Source: an uncultured Prevotella sp.
GTDB taxonomy: Bacteria > Bacteroidota > Bacteroidia > Bacteroidales > Bacteroidaceae
Reading direction: 5' to 3'
Length of the DNA stretch: 64,000 nt
NCBI GenBank assembly: GCA_900315525.1
Contig: OMZO01000001.1
Coordinates: 62,001-126,000 of the forward strand
Shown: positions 27,099 through 36,438 of the stretch, piece after piece
How the letters are laid out: the number at the start of each line of letters is the position of its first letter
Position numbering within the stretch: position 1 is the stretch's first letter
Made by a program: the position numbers and the translations under genes
The notes under the pieces: generated by a model
The model's database searches: none
Told to the model about the DNA's origin: nothing
Seen by the model: the letters and a program-made list of their open reading frames with translations, nothing else

Positions 27099-27623
27099 AT
27101 GACACATCATCCACTTGAAATCTTCAAGTACTGCCCAAAATGTGGCAGCGAATTGTTCGAAGAACATAATTTCAAAAGCAAGCATTGCTCGAACTGTGGG
27201 TTCACCTATTATCAGAACCCCAGTTCGTCAACGGCTGCCTTCATCCTGAATAGTAAGGAGGAGTTGCTTGTCGTACGTCGTGGTAAAGAACCAGCAAAGG
27301 GTACACTCGACTTGCCCGGAGGGTTTGTTGACAATGAGGAGACTGCCGAACAGGGGATGATCCGGGAGATCAAAGAAGAGACTGGACTTGATATCAGCAA
27401 AGTGGAATATCTCTTCTCGATTCCGAACATCTATCGTTACTCTGGAATGGACATCCATACACTCGACATGTTCTTCCTCTGTCATACTGAAGTCGAAACG
27501 GTCAAGCCTGCCGATGATGTGGCAGAATGTAGCTGGGTCCCACTGCATGAAGTGTATGTCGAGCGTTTTGGATTACGCTCGATACGCGAGGCCGTACATC
27601 GTTTCCTACAACGGAAGTGTTAA
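27099..27623 (+). CDS. NUDIX hydrolase with N-terminal zinc ribbon
   Basis: Residues 12-40 have CPKCGSELF and CSNCGFTYYQNP, a four-Cys zinc ribbon as in NudC-like proteins. The NUDIX box GGFVDNEETAEQGMIREIKE continues with ETGL and has every catalytic residue. 174 residues, so shorter than NudC (about 260) and lacking its N-terminal domain. Substrate could be NADH, a nucleotide sugar or another nucleoside diphosphate. Begins 3 bp after the previous gene, so cotranslated, although no functional link is obvious. Confidence 0.9.
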   Translation: MTHHPLEIFKYCPKCGSELFEEHNFKSKHCSNCGFTYYQNPSSSTAAFILNSKEELLVVRRGKEPAKGTLDLPGGFVDNEETAEQGMIREIKEETGLDISKVEYLFSIPNIYRYSGMDIHTLDMFFLCHTEVETVKPADDVAECSWVPLHEVYVERFGLRSIREAVHRFLQRKC

Positions 27624-27672
27624 GAAATTAAAAAAACCTCTATATAAATAAGGTGTGAGAGAGTTTTTTGCT

Positions 27673-27680
27673 TACTTTTG
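27673..27680 (+). promoter_or_regulatory. -7 element before topA
   Basis: TACTTTTG followed by CAGCCC; start expected near 27686, leader about 25 nt. -33 region lacks a good TTG. Confidence 0.5.
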
Positions 27681-27710
27681 CAGCCCGTAAGATTAAAAAC
27701 GAGACAAAGT

Positions 27711-30020
27711 ATGCAAAAGAACTTAGTGATTGTTGAGTCTCCTGCCAAGGCGAAGACGATAGAGAAGTTCCTCGGAAAGGACTTCAAGGTAATGTCAAGC
27801 TATGGCCACATTCGTGACTTGAAGAAAAAGGAGTTGAGCATCGATGATAAGACGCTCGAACCAGAATACGAAATCCCCGAAGAGAAAGCCAAGCTCGTAG
27901 CAGACCTGCGCGCCAAGGCTGACAAGGCCGAGAAAGTATGGCTCGCATCCGATGAAGACCGTGAGGGAGAAGCCATATCTTGGCATTTGTGTGAAGTATT
28001 GGGACTTGACAAGCAAAAAACCAACCGTATTGTTTTCCACGAGATTACCAAGCCCGCCATTCTGGAGGCTATAGAGCATCCTCGCCATTTGGACATGAAT
28101 CTTGTGAATGCCCAGCAAGCCCGTCGTGTACTCGACCGTATTGTGGGTTTCAAGCTCTCACCCGTACTCTGGCGTAAGGTAAAACCAGCTCTATCCGCAG
28201 GACGTGTGCAGAGCGTGGCTGTGCGTCTGATAGTGGAACGCGAACGTGAGATACAGCAATTCACAACCGAACCCTATTATAATGTAGGTGCAATCTTTGC
28301 CATCACCAATCAAGACGGTTCGGCCACAGAGGTGAAGGCACAATTAGCCAATCGCTTTAAGACCGAAGCAGAAATCATGGCATTCTTGGAGAAATGCAAG
28401 GAAGCCAGCTATACGGTTGACAGCATTACCAAGAAACCCGTTAAGCGTACACCCGCTCCCCCCTTTACCACATCTACCCTGCAACAGGAAGCCGCTCGTA
28501 AACTCGGCTTTACTGTTAGCCAGACCATGATGGTAGCCCAGCACCTTTATGAAAATGGACGTATCACCTACATGCGTACCGACTCAGTCAACCTTTCTAA
28601 GCTTTGTCTTGGTGCCAGCAAGGAGGAAATTACTCGTCTCTATGGCGCGGAGTACAGCAAGCCTCGCCAGTATCACACCAATGCCAAGGGAGCCCAAGAA
28701 GCCCACGAAGCTATCCGTCCTACCTATATGGATCAGACGGAAATCGAAGGCACGCAACAAGAAAAACGTCTGTACGAACTGATCTGGAAGCGCACCATTG
28801 CCAGTCAGATGGCAGATGCCCAGATTGAGAAGACCACAGCCAATATCACCATCAGCAGTTCATCCGAACAATTCGTGGCTCAGGGTGAGATCGTAAAGTT
28901 TGACGGTTTCATCAAAGTCTACCGTGAATCATCAGATGATGAGGAACAGCAGGAGGAGTACGGCCATATCCTGCCACCACTGCACAAGGGTCAGGAACTG
29001 ACACGTCGTGAGATCAGCGCAACAGAACGATTCAGCGCAGGCCCACAGCGTTATACCGAAGCCAGCCTCGTCCACAAAATGGAAGAACTCGGTATCGGCC
29101 GTCCGTCAACCTATGCGCCAACGATCTCTACTATACAGCAGCGCGACTATGTGCAGAAAGGCGACAAGAAAGGTGAGGAACGTCTCTATAGCATCTTCAC
29201 GCTGAAGGGCAAGCAGATTACACAGAAGAATCGCAAAGAGATTGTCGGTTCAGAGAAAGGCAAGTTGATTCCTACGGATATCGGTATTGTGGTTAATGAC
29301 TTCCTGATGGACAATTTCAAGGAAATCATGGACTACAACTTCACCGCTAAAGTGGAACAGGACTTCGATAAGATTGCTGAGGGCGATGAGAAGTGGACTG
29401 ATATGATGCATAACTTCTACAAGAGTTTCGAACCCTCTGTGGAAGAAACGATGAATAGTCGTCAACAGCATAAAGCTGGAGAACGCCAGCTGGGTATTGA
29501 TCCCAAGAGCAAACGTCCAGTTTATGTGAAAATCGGACGTTTCGGACCTGTGGTACAGATAGGTTCGGCAGAAGACAAGGAGAAACCTCTTTTTGCACAA
29601 TTGCCGAAAGAGCAGTCCATGGAGACCATCACCCTTGAGGAGGCAATGGAACTTTTCAAACTGCCTCGTGAACTTGGCGACTACGAACATAAGCCCGTCA
29701 CGATTGGCGCCGGCCGCTTCGGTCCTTATGTCCTGCACGATCGCAAATATACATCACTCCCCAAAGATACGGATCCCATGACCATCACACTCGAAGAGGC
29801 CATTGCCCTGATTGAGGAGAAACGCCAGCAGGACACCCAGAAGCACCTGAAGATTTTCCTGGAAGACGAGAAACTGGAAATCCTCAACGGCCGCTATGGT
29901 CCTTACCTGAGCTATGACGGCAAGAACTACCGCCTGCCGAAGAACCTGCATGAGAAGGCCAAGCAGTTGACTTACGACGAGTGCATGAAGATTATCCAAG
30001 CCCCAGTGAAGAAGAGCTGA
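27711..30020 (+). CDS. topA: DNA topoisomerase I (type IA)
   Basis: Relaxes negative supercoils. The start at 27711 (MQKNLVIVESPAKAKTIEKF) is the conserved TOPRIM beginning; codons upstream overlap the promoter. TOPRIM acidic residues in SDEDREGEAISW, catalytic Tyr287 in RITYMRTDS, and RAMTP-like loop GRPSTYAPTI. Instead of E. coli zinc fingers, the C-terminus has three topoisomerase repeats with GRFGP/GRYGP cores (about residues 610, 670 and 730), the usual Bacteroidota form. 769 residues. aroK follows 3 bp later. Confidence 0.98.
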   Translation: MQKNLVIVESPAKAKTIEKFLGKDFKVMSSYGHIRDLKKKELSIDDKTLEPEYEIPEEKAKLVADLRAKADKAEKVWLASDEDREGEAISWHLCEVLGLDKQKTNRIVFHEITKPAILEAIEHPRHLDMNLVNAQQARRVLDRIVGFKLSPVLWRKVKPALSAGRVQSVAVRLIVEREREIQQFTTEPYYNVGAIFAITNQDGSATEVKAQLANRFKTEAEIMAFLEKCKEASYTVDSITKKPVKRTPAPPFTTSTLQQEAARKLGFTVSQTMMVAQHLYENGRITYMRTDSVNLSKLCLGASKEEITRLYGAEYSKPRQYHTNAKGAQEAHEAIRPTYMDQTEIEGTQQEKRLYELIWKRTIASQMADAQIEKTTANITISSSSEQFVAQGEIVKFDGFIKVYRESSDDEEQQEEYGHILPPLHKGQELTRREISATERFSAGPQRYTEASLVHKMEELGIGRPSTYAPTISTIQQRDYVQKGDKKGEERLYSIFTLKGKQITQKNRKEIVGSEKGKLIPTDIGIVVNDFLMDNFKEIMDYNFTAKVEQDFDKIAEGDEKWTDMMHNFYKSFEPSVEETMNSRQQHKAGERQLGIDPKSKRPVYVKIGRFGPVVQIGSAEDKEKPLFAQLPKEQSMETITLEEAMELFKLPRELGDYEHKPVTIGAGRFGPYVLHDRKYTSLPKDTDPMTITLEEAIALIEEKRQQDTQKHLKIFLEDEKLEILNGRYGPYLSYDGKNYRLPKNLHEKAKQLTYDECMKIIQAPVKKS

Positions 30021-30023
30021 TCG

Positions 30024-30551
30024 ATGAAAAGAATTATCCTGATAGGCTATATGGGTGCTGGAAAGACAACCATCGGCAAGGCACTCTCAAAAGAACTAGG
30101 CATCATTTTCTATGACCTCGATTGGTATATCGAGAGCCGCATGCATAAGACTGTGCCCCAGATTTTCGCTGAACGGGGTGAAGAGGGATTCCGCAAGATA
30201 GAATACAATATGCTGCACGAAGTGGCTGAGTTTGAGAATGTCATTATCAGTTGTGGAGGCGGTACACCCTGTTTCTTTGACAACATGGACTATCTGAACC
30301 AGCAAGGACAGGTGGTCTATTTGAAAGCAGACCCTGAAGTACTCTACAAACATTTGCTGATGGCAAAAGTGGAGCGCCCGTTACTGAAAGGCAAGAGTCC
30401 TGAGGAACTGATAGCCTTCATCCGTGAACAACTGGAGAAACGGGAGCCCTACTACACCAAGGCAAAATACATACTTGATGTCAGTCTGATGGATAATTAT
30501 GAGAAAATCAAAATCAGCGTCGGGAAGATTCGCGAGTTGCTGAATATATAA
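30024..30551 (+). CDS. aroK: Shikimate kinase
   Basis: Phosphorylates shikimate at the 3-OH in aromatic amino-acid synthesis. 175 residues; P-loop GYMGAGKTTIGK, shikimate-binding Asp in YDLDWYIE, SCGGGTPC, and lid Arg in RPLLKG. Placed 3 bp after topA and before speA, a conserved Bacteroidota arrangement rather than an aromatic operon. Confidence 0.97.
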   Translation: MKRIILIGYMGAGKTTIGKALSKELGIIFYDLDWYIESRMHKTVPQIFAERGEEGFRKIEYNMLHEVAEFENVIISCGGGTPCFFDNMDYLNQQGQVVYLKADPEVLYKHLLMAKVERPLLKGKSPEELIAFIREQLEKREPYYTKAKYILDVSLMDNYEKIKISVGKIRELLNI

Positions 30552-30591
30552 TAAATCTATTAAGCATTAATACTTTTATTACCTAAGCCTT

Positions 30592-32484
30592 ATGAAGAAA
30601 TGGACCATTGAGGATTCGAAGGAGCTCTACAACATCAACGGATGGGGCACTTCCTATTTCGGCATCAACGAGAAGGGCGATGTCTATGTTACGCCTTGCA
30701 AGAACGACACGCAAATCGATTTGCGTGAAGTCATGGATGAACTGGCCCTACGTGATGTCACGCCACCCGTATTGCTACGCTTCCCCGACATCCTGGACAA
30801 TCGGATTGAAAAGACCTGGAGTTGTTTTAAGAAAGCTGCTGAAGAGTACGACTACAAAGGAGAAAACTATGTGGTCTATCCAATTAAGGTGAATCAGATT
30901 CAGCCCGTTGTTGAGGAAATCATCTCACATGGAAAGAAATTCAACCTTGGCGTAGAAGCAGGCTCCAAACCAGAGCTCCACGCTGTCATTGCAGTACAAT
31001 GCCAAAGCGATTCCATCATCGTCTGCAATGGTTATAAGGATCAGGGGTATATCGAGTTGGCGTTGCTCGCCCAGAAGATGGGCAAGCGTATCTTTATCGT
31101 TGTAGAGAAACTCAACGAGCTGGATATCATTGCCAAAGTTGCCAAAAAGATGGGTATCCGTCCTAATATCGGCATCCGCATCAAACTGGCCTCCAGTGGT
31201 TCCGGCAAGTGGGAGGAAAGCGGTGGTGATGCCTCAAAATTCGGGTTGACCAGTGCCGAACTCCTGGAAGCGCTCGACATGCTCGACAAGAAAGATATGC
31301 GCGACTGTCTGCGCCTGATTCATTTCCACATCGGCTCGCAGATTACCAAGATCCGCAGAATCCAGACAGCTCTCCGCGAGGCATCGCAGTTCTATATCCA
31401 ACTTCACAAGATGGGCTACAACGTCGATTTTGTGGATTGCGGTGGTGGTCTGGGCGTTGACTATGACGGCACACGTTCTCCTTCAAGCGAAAGCTCCGTC
31501 AACTACAGTATTCAAGAATACGTCAATGACTGTATCTACACCTTTGTTGATGCAGCCAACAAGAACAACCTCCCCCATCCTAACATCATTACAGAAAGTG
31601 GACGCTCATTGGCTGCCCATCACTCTGTACTGGTTATCGATGTGCTGGAAACAGCCTCACTACCTGAGATGCCAGAGGAATACGAACCAGACGAGAATGC
31701 CCACCAGTTGGTAAAGGATCTCTATGAGATCTGGGATAATCTGTCGCCTCGGAACGTACTTGAGGACTGGCACGATGCAGAGCAGATTCGTGACGAGGTG
31801 CTCGACCTGTTCTCTCACGGCATCGTTGACCTGAAGACTCGCGCCGAGATTGAGGCTATGTATTGGAGTGTCTGCCACGAGATCAATATCCTTACTAAGA
31901 GTCTGAAACACATCCCTGAGGAGTTGATGAATATCGACAAGCTCTTAGCAGATAAGTATTTCTGCAATTTCTCGCTGTTCCAGAGCCTCCCCGACAGCTG
32001 GGCCATCGACCAGCTCTTCCCCATCATGCCTATCCAGCGACTTGACGAACGGCCTACACGCAACGCCACTATTCAGGATATTACCTGCGACAGCGATGGC
32101 AAGATAGCCTCGTTCGTAACCAATCGCAACAACTCTCACTCCTTGCCTGTCCACCCCTTGCGCAAGAATGAGCCCTACTACCTCGGTGTATTCCTTGTAG
32201 GTGCCTACCAGGAAATATTGGGCGATATGCATAATCTCTTTGGCGACACGAATGCCGTACATATCTCTGAAAAGGATGGTTCTTATCATATTGACCAGAT
32301 TATCGATGGCGAAACCGTAGCCGAAGTACTTGACTATGTGCAGTACGATCCAAAGAAGCTTGTACGTCAATTGGAAGTATGGGTGGCCAAGAGTGTCAAA
32401 CAAGGAAAGATCAGCCTTGAGGAAGGCAAGGAGTTCCTATCCAATTATCGCTCAGGCCTCTATGGCTACACTTATCTGGAATAA
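30592..32484 (+). CDS. speA: Biosynthetic arginine decarboxylase (PLP-dependent, SpeA type)
   Basis: Makes agmatine for spermidine/norspermidine synthesis. 630 residues in the alanine-racemase-fold family: Lys99 in YPIKVNQ binds PLP, HFHIGSQ and CGGGLGVDYDG bind the phosphate, and ESGRSLAAHH is present; the helical insert and C-terminal extension are typical of SpeA. 40 bp after aroK, 29 bp before argB. Confidence 0.97.
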   Translation: MKKWTIEDSKELYNINGWGTSYFGINEKGDVYVTPCKNDTQIDLREVMDELALRDVTPPVLLRFPDILDNRIEKTWSCFKKAAEEYDYKGENYVVYPIKVNQIQPVVEEIISHGKKFNLGVEAGSKPELHAVIAVQCQSDSIIVCNGYKDQGYIELALLAQKMGKRIFIVVEKLNELDIIAKVAKKMGIRPNIGIRIKLASSGSGKWEESGGDASKFGLTSAELLEALDMLDKKDMRDCLRLIHFHIGSQITKIRRIQTALREASQFYIQLHKMGYNVDFVDCGGGLGVDYDGTRSPSSESSVNYSIQEYVNDCIYTFVDAANKNNLPHPNIITESGRSLAAHHSVLVIDVLETASLPEMPEEYEPDENAHQLVKDLYEIWDNLSPRNVLEDWHDAEQIRDEVLDLFSHGIVDLKTRAEIEAMYWSVCHEINILTKSLKHIPEELMNIDKLLADKYFCNFSLFQSLPDSWAIDQLFPIMPIQRLDERPTRNATIQDITCDSDGKIASFVTNRNNSHSLPVHPLRKNEPYYLGVFLVGAYQEILGDMHNLFGDTNAVHISEKDGSYHIDQIIDGETVAEVLDYVQYDPKKLVRQLEVWVAKSVKQGKISLEEGKEFLSNYRSGLYGYTYLE

Positions 32485-32513
32485 AGGTAAAAAAGTAAAA
32501 GAGTAAAAGGGTC
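32485..32513 (+). repeat. GTAAAA-type repeat tract before argB
   Basis: AGGTAAAAAAGTAAAAGAGT followed by AAAAGGGTC: four (G)(G)TAAAA units end 1 bp before the argB ATG. Purine-rich and lacking structure, it may enhance translation initiation or spread as a short repeat. Confidence 0.7.
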
Positions 32514-33293
32514 ATGATGAAAGAGAAACTGACAATAGTAAAAGTCGGCGGAGCCGTCGTTGAAGACGAGGTTCAGTTGGCACAATTACTCAAGGATTTC
32601 AGTGTTATTGAGGGCCGAAAGGTGCTGGTACATGGCGGAGGCCGTCGCGCTACTCAAGTAGCCGCCAGTCTTGGTATAGAATCGAAGATGGTCAATGGCC
32701 GACGCATCACTGATGCCGATATGCTCAGCGTCGTGACGATGGTTTATGGCGGTCTGGTCAACAAGAATCTTGTCGCCCGTCTGCAGGCCAACGGTGTAAA
32801 TGCCTTAGGACTCACAGGAGCTGATATCAATGTCATCCGTAGCCATAAACGCCCACTTAAAGATGGTATCGACTTTGGCTTTGTCGGTGATGTCGATACA
32901 GCCGATGGCCAGATGCTCAGTCGTCTCATCGAGGCAGGCATCACCCCTGTGATGGCTCCTCTGACTCACGACGGTATGGGACATATCCTCAATACCAATG
33001 CCGACACCATTGCTTCAGAGACAGCCAAGTCACTTGCGCCCTATTACGACGTGACCCTTATCTTCTCCTTTGAGAAGAAAGGCGTACTCAGCAATCCCGA
33101 CGACGATGACAGCGTCATCCCCACCATCACGCGCACGGACTTTATTAAATATAAAGCCGACGGAACCATCAGTGGTGGCATGCTGCCAAAGATTGAGAAT
33201 GCCCTAGCAGCTATCGACGCAGGTGTCTCCCGCGTTATCATAACCCTCGCTACCGCCATCGACGGACAGCATGGGACCATCATAAAACAATAA
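32514..33293 (+). CDS. argB: Acetylglutamate kinase (or N-succinylglutamate kinase)
   Basis: Second step of arginine synthesis. Double ATG at 32514 and 32517. Amino-acid kinase fold: KVGGAVVED, HGGGRRATQVA, GLTGADINVI, NTNADTIASETAKSL. 259 residues, matching the arginine-insensitive short form. Bacteroidota are known to use N-succinyl intermediates in this pathway in some species, so the natural substrate could be succinylglutamate. A strong terminator overlaps its stop codon. Confidence 0.95.
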   Translation: MMKEKLTIVKVGGAVVEDEVQLAQLLKDFSVIEGRKVLVHGGGRRATQVAASLGIESKMVNGRRITDADMLSVVTMVYGGLVNKNLVARLQANGVNALGLTGADINVIRSHKRPLKDGIDFGFVGDVDTADGQMLSRLIEAGITPVMAPLTHDGMGHILNTNADTIASETAKSLAPYYDVTLIFSFEKKGVLSNPDDDDSVIPTITRTDFIKYKADGTISGGMLPKIENALAAIDAGVSRVIITLATAIDGQHGTIIKQ

Positions 33294-33318
33294 AAGGCGA
33301 AAAAATCGCCTTTTATTG
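33288..33318 (+). terminator. Terminator of argB
   Basis: Perfect 13-bp arms CAATAAAAGGCGA / TCGCCTTTTATTG around AAAAA. The TAA stop of argB is inside the left arm. The A/T outer part makes it act in both directions. Confidence 0.85.
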
Positions 33319-33358
33319 TAACTTTTCCGTTTTACAATCGTCATTACTTTTAGAGAGG

Positions 33359-33877
33359 ATGAAAAAGATCAGTTTCCGAAACGATATATTACCGCTGAAG
33401 AACGAACTCTACCGGCTCGCCCTTCGCATCACTCTCAACCCTGCGGAAGCAGAGGATATCGTTCAGGAGACGATGATCAAGGTCTGGAACCGTCGCGACC
33501 AGTGGGACGACATCGACTCGATAGAAGCATTCTGCCTGACCATCTGCCGGAATCTGTCGCTCGACAAGATGAAAAAGATGGCAAACCAGAGCCAGAGTCT
33601 TAGCGAAGGAGAGCATGACACGCCTGACCGTAGTTACTCATCCAACCCTGAGGAACAGGCTGTACAGCAAGACCGAGTTGCACTAGTGCGCCGCCTCATC
33701 GATGAACTGCCAGAGAAACAGCGAAGCGTTATGCAGCTCCGCGACTTTGAAGGCAAGAGCTATAAGGAAATAGCAGAAATCATGGCCATCAGCGAAGAGC
33801 AGGTAAAGGTGAATATCTTCCGCGCCCGTCAGGCTATTAAACAACGATTTATTGAAACAGAAAAATATGGATTATAA
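33359..33877 (+). CDS. ECF-type RNA polymerase sigma factor
   Basis: 172 residues with sigma region 2 (LRITLNPAEAEDIVQETMIKVW near 25-50) and region 4 (LPEKQRSVMQLRDFEGKSYK followed by the EIAEIMAISEEQVKVNIFRA helix-turn-helix). No extra domain. Starts 40 bp after the argB terminator. The next gene overlaps its end by 11 bp and encodes a small membrane protein that could be its anti-sigma factor. The target promoters are not visible here. Confidence 0.93.
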   Translation: MKKISFRNDILPLKNELYRLALRITLNPAEAEDIVQETMIKVWNRRDQWDDIDSIEAFCLTICRNLSLDKMKKMANQSQSLSEGEHDTPDRSYSSNPEEQAVQQDRVALVRRLIDELPEKQRSVMQLRDFEGKSYKEIAEIMAISEEQVKVNIFRARQAIKQRFIETEKYGL

Positions 33878-34346
33878 ATACATCGAACAACTCATCGAGC
33901 GCTATTGGCAGTGTGAGACCACACTGCAGGAGGAAGCCATTCTCCGTGCTTTCTTCAGCCAGCCCGATATTCCGGAGTCGCTGCGTCAGTATCAGGCGCT
34001 GTTCACAAACGAGCTCCAGAAAGAGGAGCCATTGGGTGAGGACTTCGATGCCCGTATCCTTGAGCAGATTGGTGAGACACCAAAGGCTAATATCGTTACG
34101 CTGAAGTCTCGCCTGATGCCGCTCTTCAGAGCTGCAGCCATTGTGGCCATTGTGCTCACGCTGGGCAATGCCGCTCAGGCACCATGGGAGTGGGGATGGG
34201 ATGATCCAAAAGATGCCTACGCAAAGTTCCATAAGGAGAAAGGCGATTCGGTGAACGTGCTGAACACGATTCAGGCAGAAAACATCACTGATAGCCTCAA
34301 CAGCATCAAGGAGGCACCGGTGGAGAAAACCACCTACATTGAATAG
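33867..34346 (+). CDS. Small single-span membrane protein, probable anti-sigma or sigma-linked factor
   Basis: ATG at 33867 overlaps the sigma gene by 11 bp. The 159-residue protein has an N-terminal cytosolic helical part with YIEQLIERYWQCETTLQEE, reminiscent of the 'IExLLERYWxgETSxeEE' start seen in many Bacteroidota proteins next to ECF sigma factors, one transmembrane helix (AAAIVAIVLTLGNAA, about residues 84-100) and a polar C-terminal domain outside. It has no zinc-binding HxxxCxxC motif. An anti-sigma role is inferred from position and topology only. Confidence 0.75.
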   Translation: MDYKYIEQLIERYWQCETTLQEEAILRAFFSQPDIPESLRQYQALFTNELQKEEPLGEDFDARILEQIGETPKANIVTLKSRLMPLFRAAAIVAIVLTLGNAAQAPWEWGWDDPKDAYAKFHKEKGDSVNVLNTIQAENITDSLNSIKEAPVEKTTYIE

Positions 34347-34455
34347 ACTATTTTTTCTATGCTTTCTTTATAATAATCAAAGTTTTTTAAACACAGGCGG
34401 AAGCTGTGAAGTTTCCAATTCTCTCAAATTAAAATTATACTAACTAGGAAGGAAA

Positions 34456-34482
34456 GGGCTGCCACGAGATATCGGGCAGCCC
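34456..34482 (-). terminator. Terminator of the CPBP protease gene
   Basis: GGGCTGCC (34456-34463) pairs with GGCAGCCC (34475-34482); on the minus strand it is followed by TTTCCTTCC. Lies in the 160-bp gap between the convergent genes; the rest of that gap is AT-rich and shows nothing else. Confidence 0.65.
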
Positions 34483-34506
34483 ACTTCATTTCTATACGAT
34501 AATCAC

Positions 34507-35265
34507 CTATTTCTTCAGCCGCAGATTCAGTTGGAACAATGCAGGCAGGAAGATGCAGAACGAAAAGCCCAGCGCCATTATCACCACGCGCTGACTTCCA
34601 AACAGGTCAAGCAGGGTCAGATCAGGATTGGGATATAGGTTATACATGATATAAGCCACCGTATTATTCACCCAGTGATACACGACCCCAGGCACAATGC
34701 TATCCGTGCGATAGTACATCCACCCTAACAGCAGACCAATCAGGAAAGCATGCGGCATCTGAGCCGGATTCATATGAATCAACGCAAAGAGCAGAGCAGA
34801 GATAGCAATACCAATCCAAGGATTATGTTTCCAGCGGAGCAATGCCTTGAGGACAGCCCCGCGAAAGACCAGTTCTTCTACCAACGGAGCAAGCAGGCCT
34901 ACCACCAGATAGCCCATCCTGTCTTTCAGGATAAGATCAAACTCCTGTTCAGCGATATTCGGCAGTTCAGGCATCTGTTCCTGCAGCCACGACGACGGGA
35001 TAAGGGCACCCAAAGCCGCCATCACACACCAGAACAGCACGAACCAAGGACGCGTTCTCACCCAATGACGCGACACCTCTGCCCATCGTGCCCTAAGGAA
35101 TACTACCAGCGTCACGACGCTGAACACCGCCATTGTAACTATCAGTCCCAGAGCACCCAGCGGTGTATCTTTGCCGTATATCAGTGTCCAGACAGCCTGT
35201 ACACCGAAACTCGCCATAATTTGGATGGCTGCAAAGACAACTGTATAAATGATTGCATTCTTCAT
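34507..35265 (-). CDS. CPBP family intramembrane metalloprotease (Abi/CAAX type)
   Basis: 252 residues with about seven transmembrane helices. Catalytic motifs: EELVFRG (Glu-Glu-x3-Arg), then FALIHMN with the metal His, and a third-helix Asn/His in YHWVNNTVA. Such proteases may process membrane peptides or prenylated substrates; no partner is evident. 14 bp downstream of ribF on the same strand, so likely the same transcript. Confidence 0.88.
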   Translation of the reverse strand: MKNAIIYTVVFAAIQIMASFGVQAVWTLIYGKDTPLGALGLIVTMAVFSVVTLVVFLRARWAEVSRHWVRTRPWFVLFWCVMAALGALIPSSWLQEQMPELPNIAEQEFDLILKDRMGYLVVGLLAPLVEELVFRGAVLKALLRWKHNPWIGIAISALLFALIHMNPAQMPHAFLIGLLLGWMYYRTDSIVPGVVYHWVNNTVAYIMYNLYPNPDLTLLDLFGSQRVVIMALGFSFCIFLPALFQLNLRLKK

Positions 35266-35279
35266 ATTACCTTTATATA

Positions 35280-36221
35280 TTATAATCCCAATATCTCATT
35301 GACTCTGTCCCGATCCTGCTCCAACTGTGCAGCCAATGCTTCGGGCGAGTCAAACTTCCGTTCGTCACGCAGCCGCTCTACAAAAGTGACCTCTACCGTC
35401 TGCCCATACAAATCACCATCGAAACCGAGGATATTCACCTCCAGTGTCTGACGATGGCCGTCAAAGGTCGGGCGCATACCGATATTCATCATCGCTGCCC
35501 TTGGCGACTGTTCTCCCTCAAGCATTGCCCATACAGCATAGACACCTGCGGCAGGAATCAGTTTCCCTGTACTCACAGGTTCCAGATTCGCCGTTGGATA
35601 ACCTATCTTATGGCCGATATGCTCACCAGGCATCACCCTTCCCTTCAAGACGTAACGACGTGTCAGATAGCGGGGCATCAGTTCCACCCTCCCCTCATCA
35701 GCCAGTAGCCTTCGGATTTCCGAAGAACTCACCGCCAAACTGCCGCCGTCCATCAGCTCCACATCACCACGCAAAACCTGCATACCCAGTTGTTCACCAT
35801 AGCGCACGTAGTCGTCGAAGCCCTCAGTGCGATCGTGGCCGAAACGATTGTCATAGCCAGTGAAAAGCACCTTCACATGAAGCTGGTCTGAAAGGACCTG
35901 TTGCATGAAGTCCCATGCCGAAAGAGAAGCCATCTCTCGAGTAAAGGGCAGCACCACCAACTGATCGACACCCAGCGAAGCGATGATGTCCGACTTCTCC
36001 TCAAGTGTTGTCAGCAGCTGCGGGCGAAATAGCGGATCCAGAACCTCCCGCGGTGAACGGTCAAAGGTGATAACCGTAGAGACAAGTCCCCGTTGACGAG
36101 CCTGCTCCAGCACCTTACTGATCACCAGCTGATGCCCAAGATGCACCCCGTCGAACACACCGATGGTAGCTACGCTGCCAGGGACTTTCTCCAGACGTTT
36201 ATTCAAAAAAATGGTCTTCAT
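35280..36221 (-). CDS. ribF: Bifunctional riboflavin kinase / FAD synthetase
   Basis: Makes FMN and FAD. The start at 36221 (MKTIFLNKRLEK) is chosen because the frame upstream runs through the -7 box. N-terminal nucleotidyltransferase domain with GVFDGVHLGHQ, FDRSPREVL, GYDNRFGHDR and SSSEIRRL; C-terminal flavokinase with GHKIGYPTANL and GMRPTFDG...LEVNILGFDGDLYG. 313 residues. The ATG lies only 7 nt after the -7 box, so the mRNA is predicted to be almost leaderless. Confidence 0.96.
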   Translation of the reverse strand: MKTIFLNKRLEKVPGSVATIGVFDGVHLGHQLVISKVLEQARQRGLVSTVITFDRSPREVLDPLFRPQLLTTLEEKSDIIASLGVDQLVVLPFTREMASLSAWDFMQQVLSDQLHVKVLFTGYDNRFGHDRTEGFDDYVRYGEQLGMQVLRGDVELMDGGSLAVSSSEIRRLLADEGRVELMPRYLTRRYVLKGRVMPGEHIGHKIGYPTANLEPVSTGKLIPAAGVYAVWAMLEGEQSPRAAMMNIGMRPTFDGHRQTLEVNILGFDGDLYGQTVEVTFVERLRDERKFDSPEALAAQLEQDRDRVNEILGL

Positions 36222-36228
36222 GAGCCGA

Positions 36229-36236
36229 CAAAGGTA
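36229..36236 (-). promoter_or_regulatory. -7 element of ribF
   Basis: TACCTTTG on the minus strand, only 7 nt from the ATG. -33 TTG is not at the normal distance. Confidence 0.6.
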
Positions 36237-36296
36237 CTCAAAATTATTCAATATTTAGGTCAAAACTCACATTTTTCGTTGTTTTCCCTCAAAAAA

Positions 36297-36328
36297 TTTG
36301 GATATTTAAGGTTTTTCGTGTAACTTTG
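36297..36328 (+). promoter_or_regulatory. Promoter of tRNA-Met (possibly also of the following lipoprotein)
   Basis: TTTG 36297-36300, 20-bp spacer, TAACTTTG 36321-36328, then CATCCC. tRNA begins at 36342. Confidence 0.85.
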
Positions 36329-36341
36329 CATCCCAAATCCC

Positions 36342-36415
36342 GGACTTGTAGCTCAGTTGGTTAGAGCAACAGACTCATAATCTGGAGGTCCCTGGTTCAA
36401 GCCCAGGCTGGTCCA
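36342..36415 (+). tRNA. tRNA-Met (elongator, anticodon CAT)
   Basis: 74 nt. Acceptor GGACTTG with CTGGTCC (one U-G and one U-U), D arm with GCTC-AGTTGGTTA-GAGC, anticodon stem ACAGA/TCTGG with loop CTCATAA, T arm CCTGG-TTCAAGC-CCAGG, discriminator A, no encoded CCA. A tRNA-Ile with lysidine-modified CAT cannot be fully excluded, but the body resembles elongator Met. Confidence 0.9.
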
Positions 36416-36438
36416 CAACATCTTAAGCCAACCATTTT

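Noticed and set aside
33852..33866. TTG at 33852 as the start of the membrane protein next to the sigma factor
   Set aside because: An ATG at 33867 in the same frame fits better and gives the shorter overlap.
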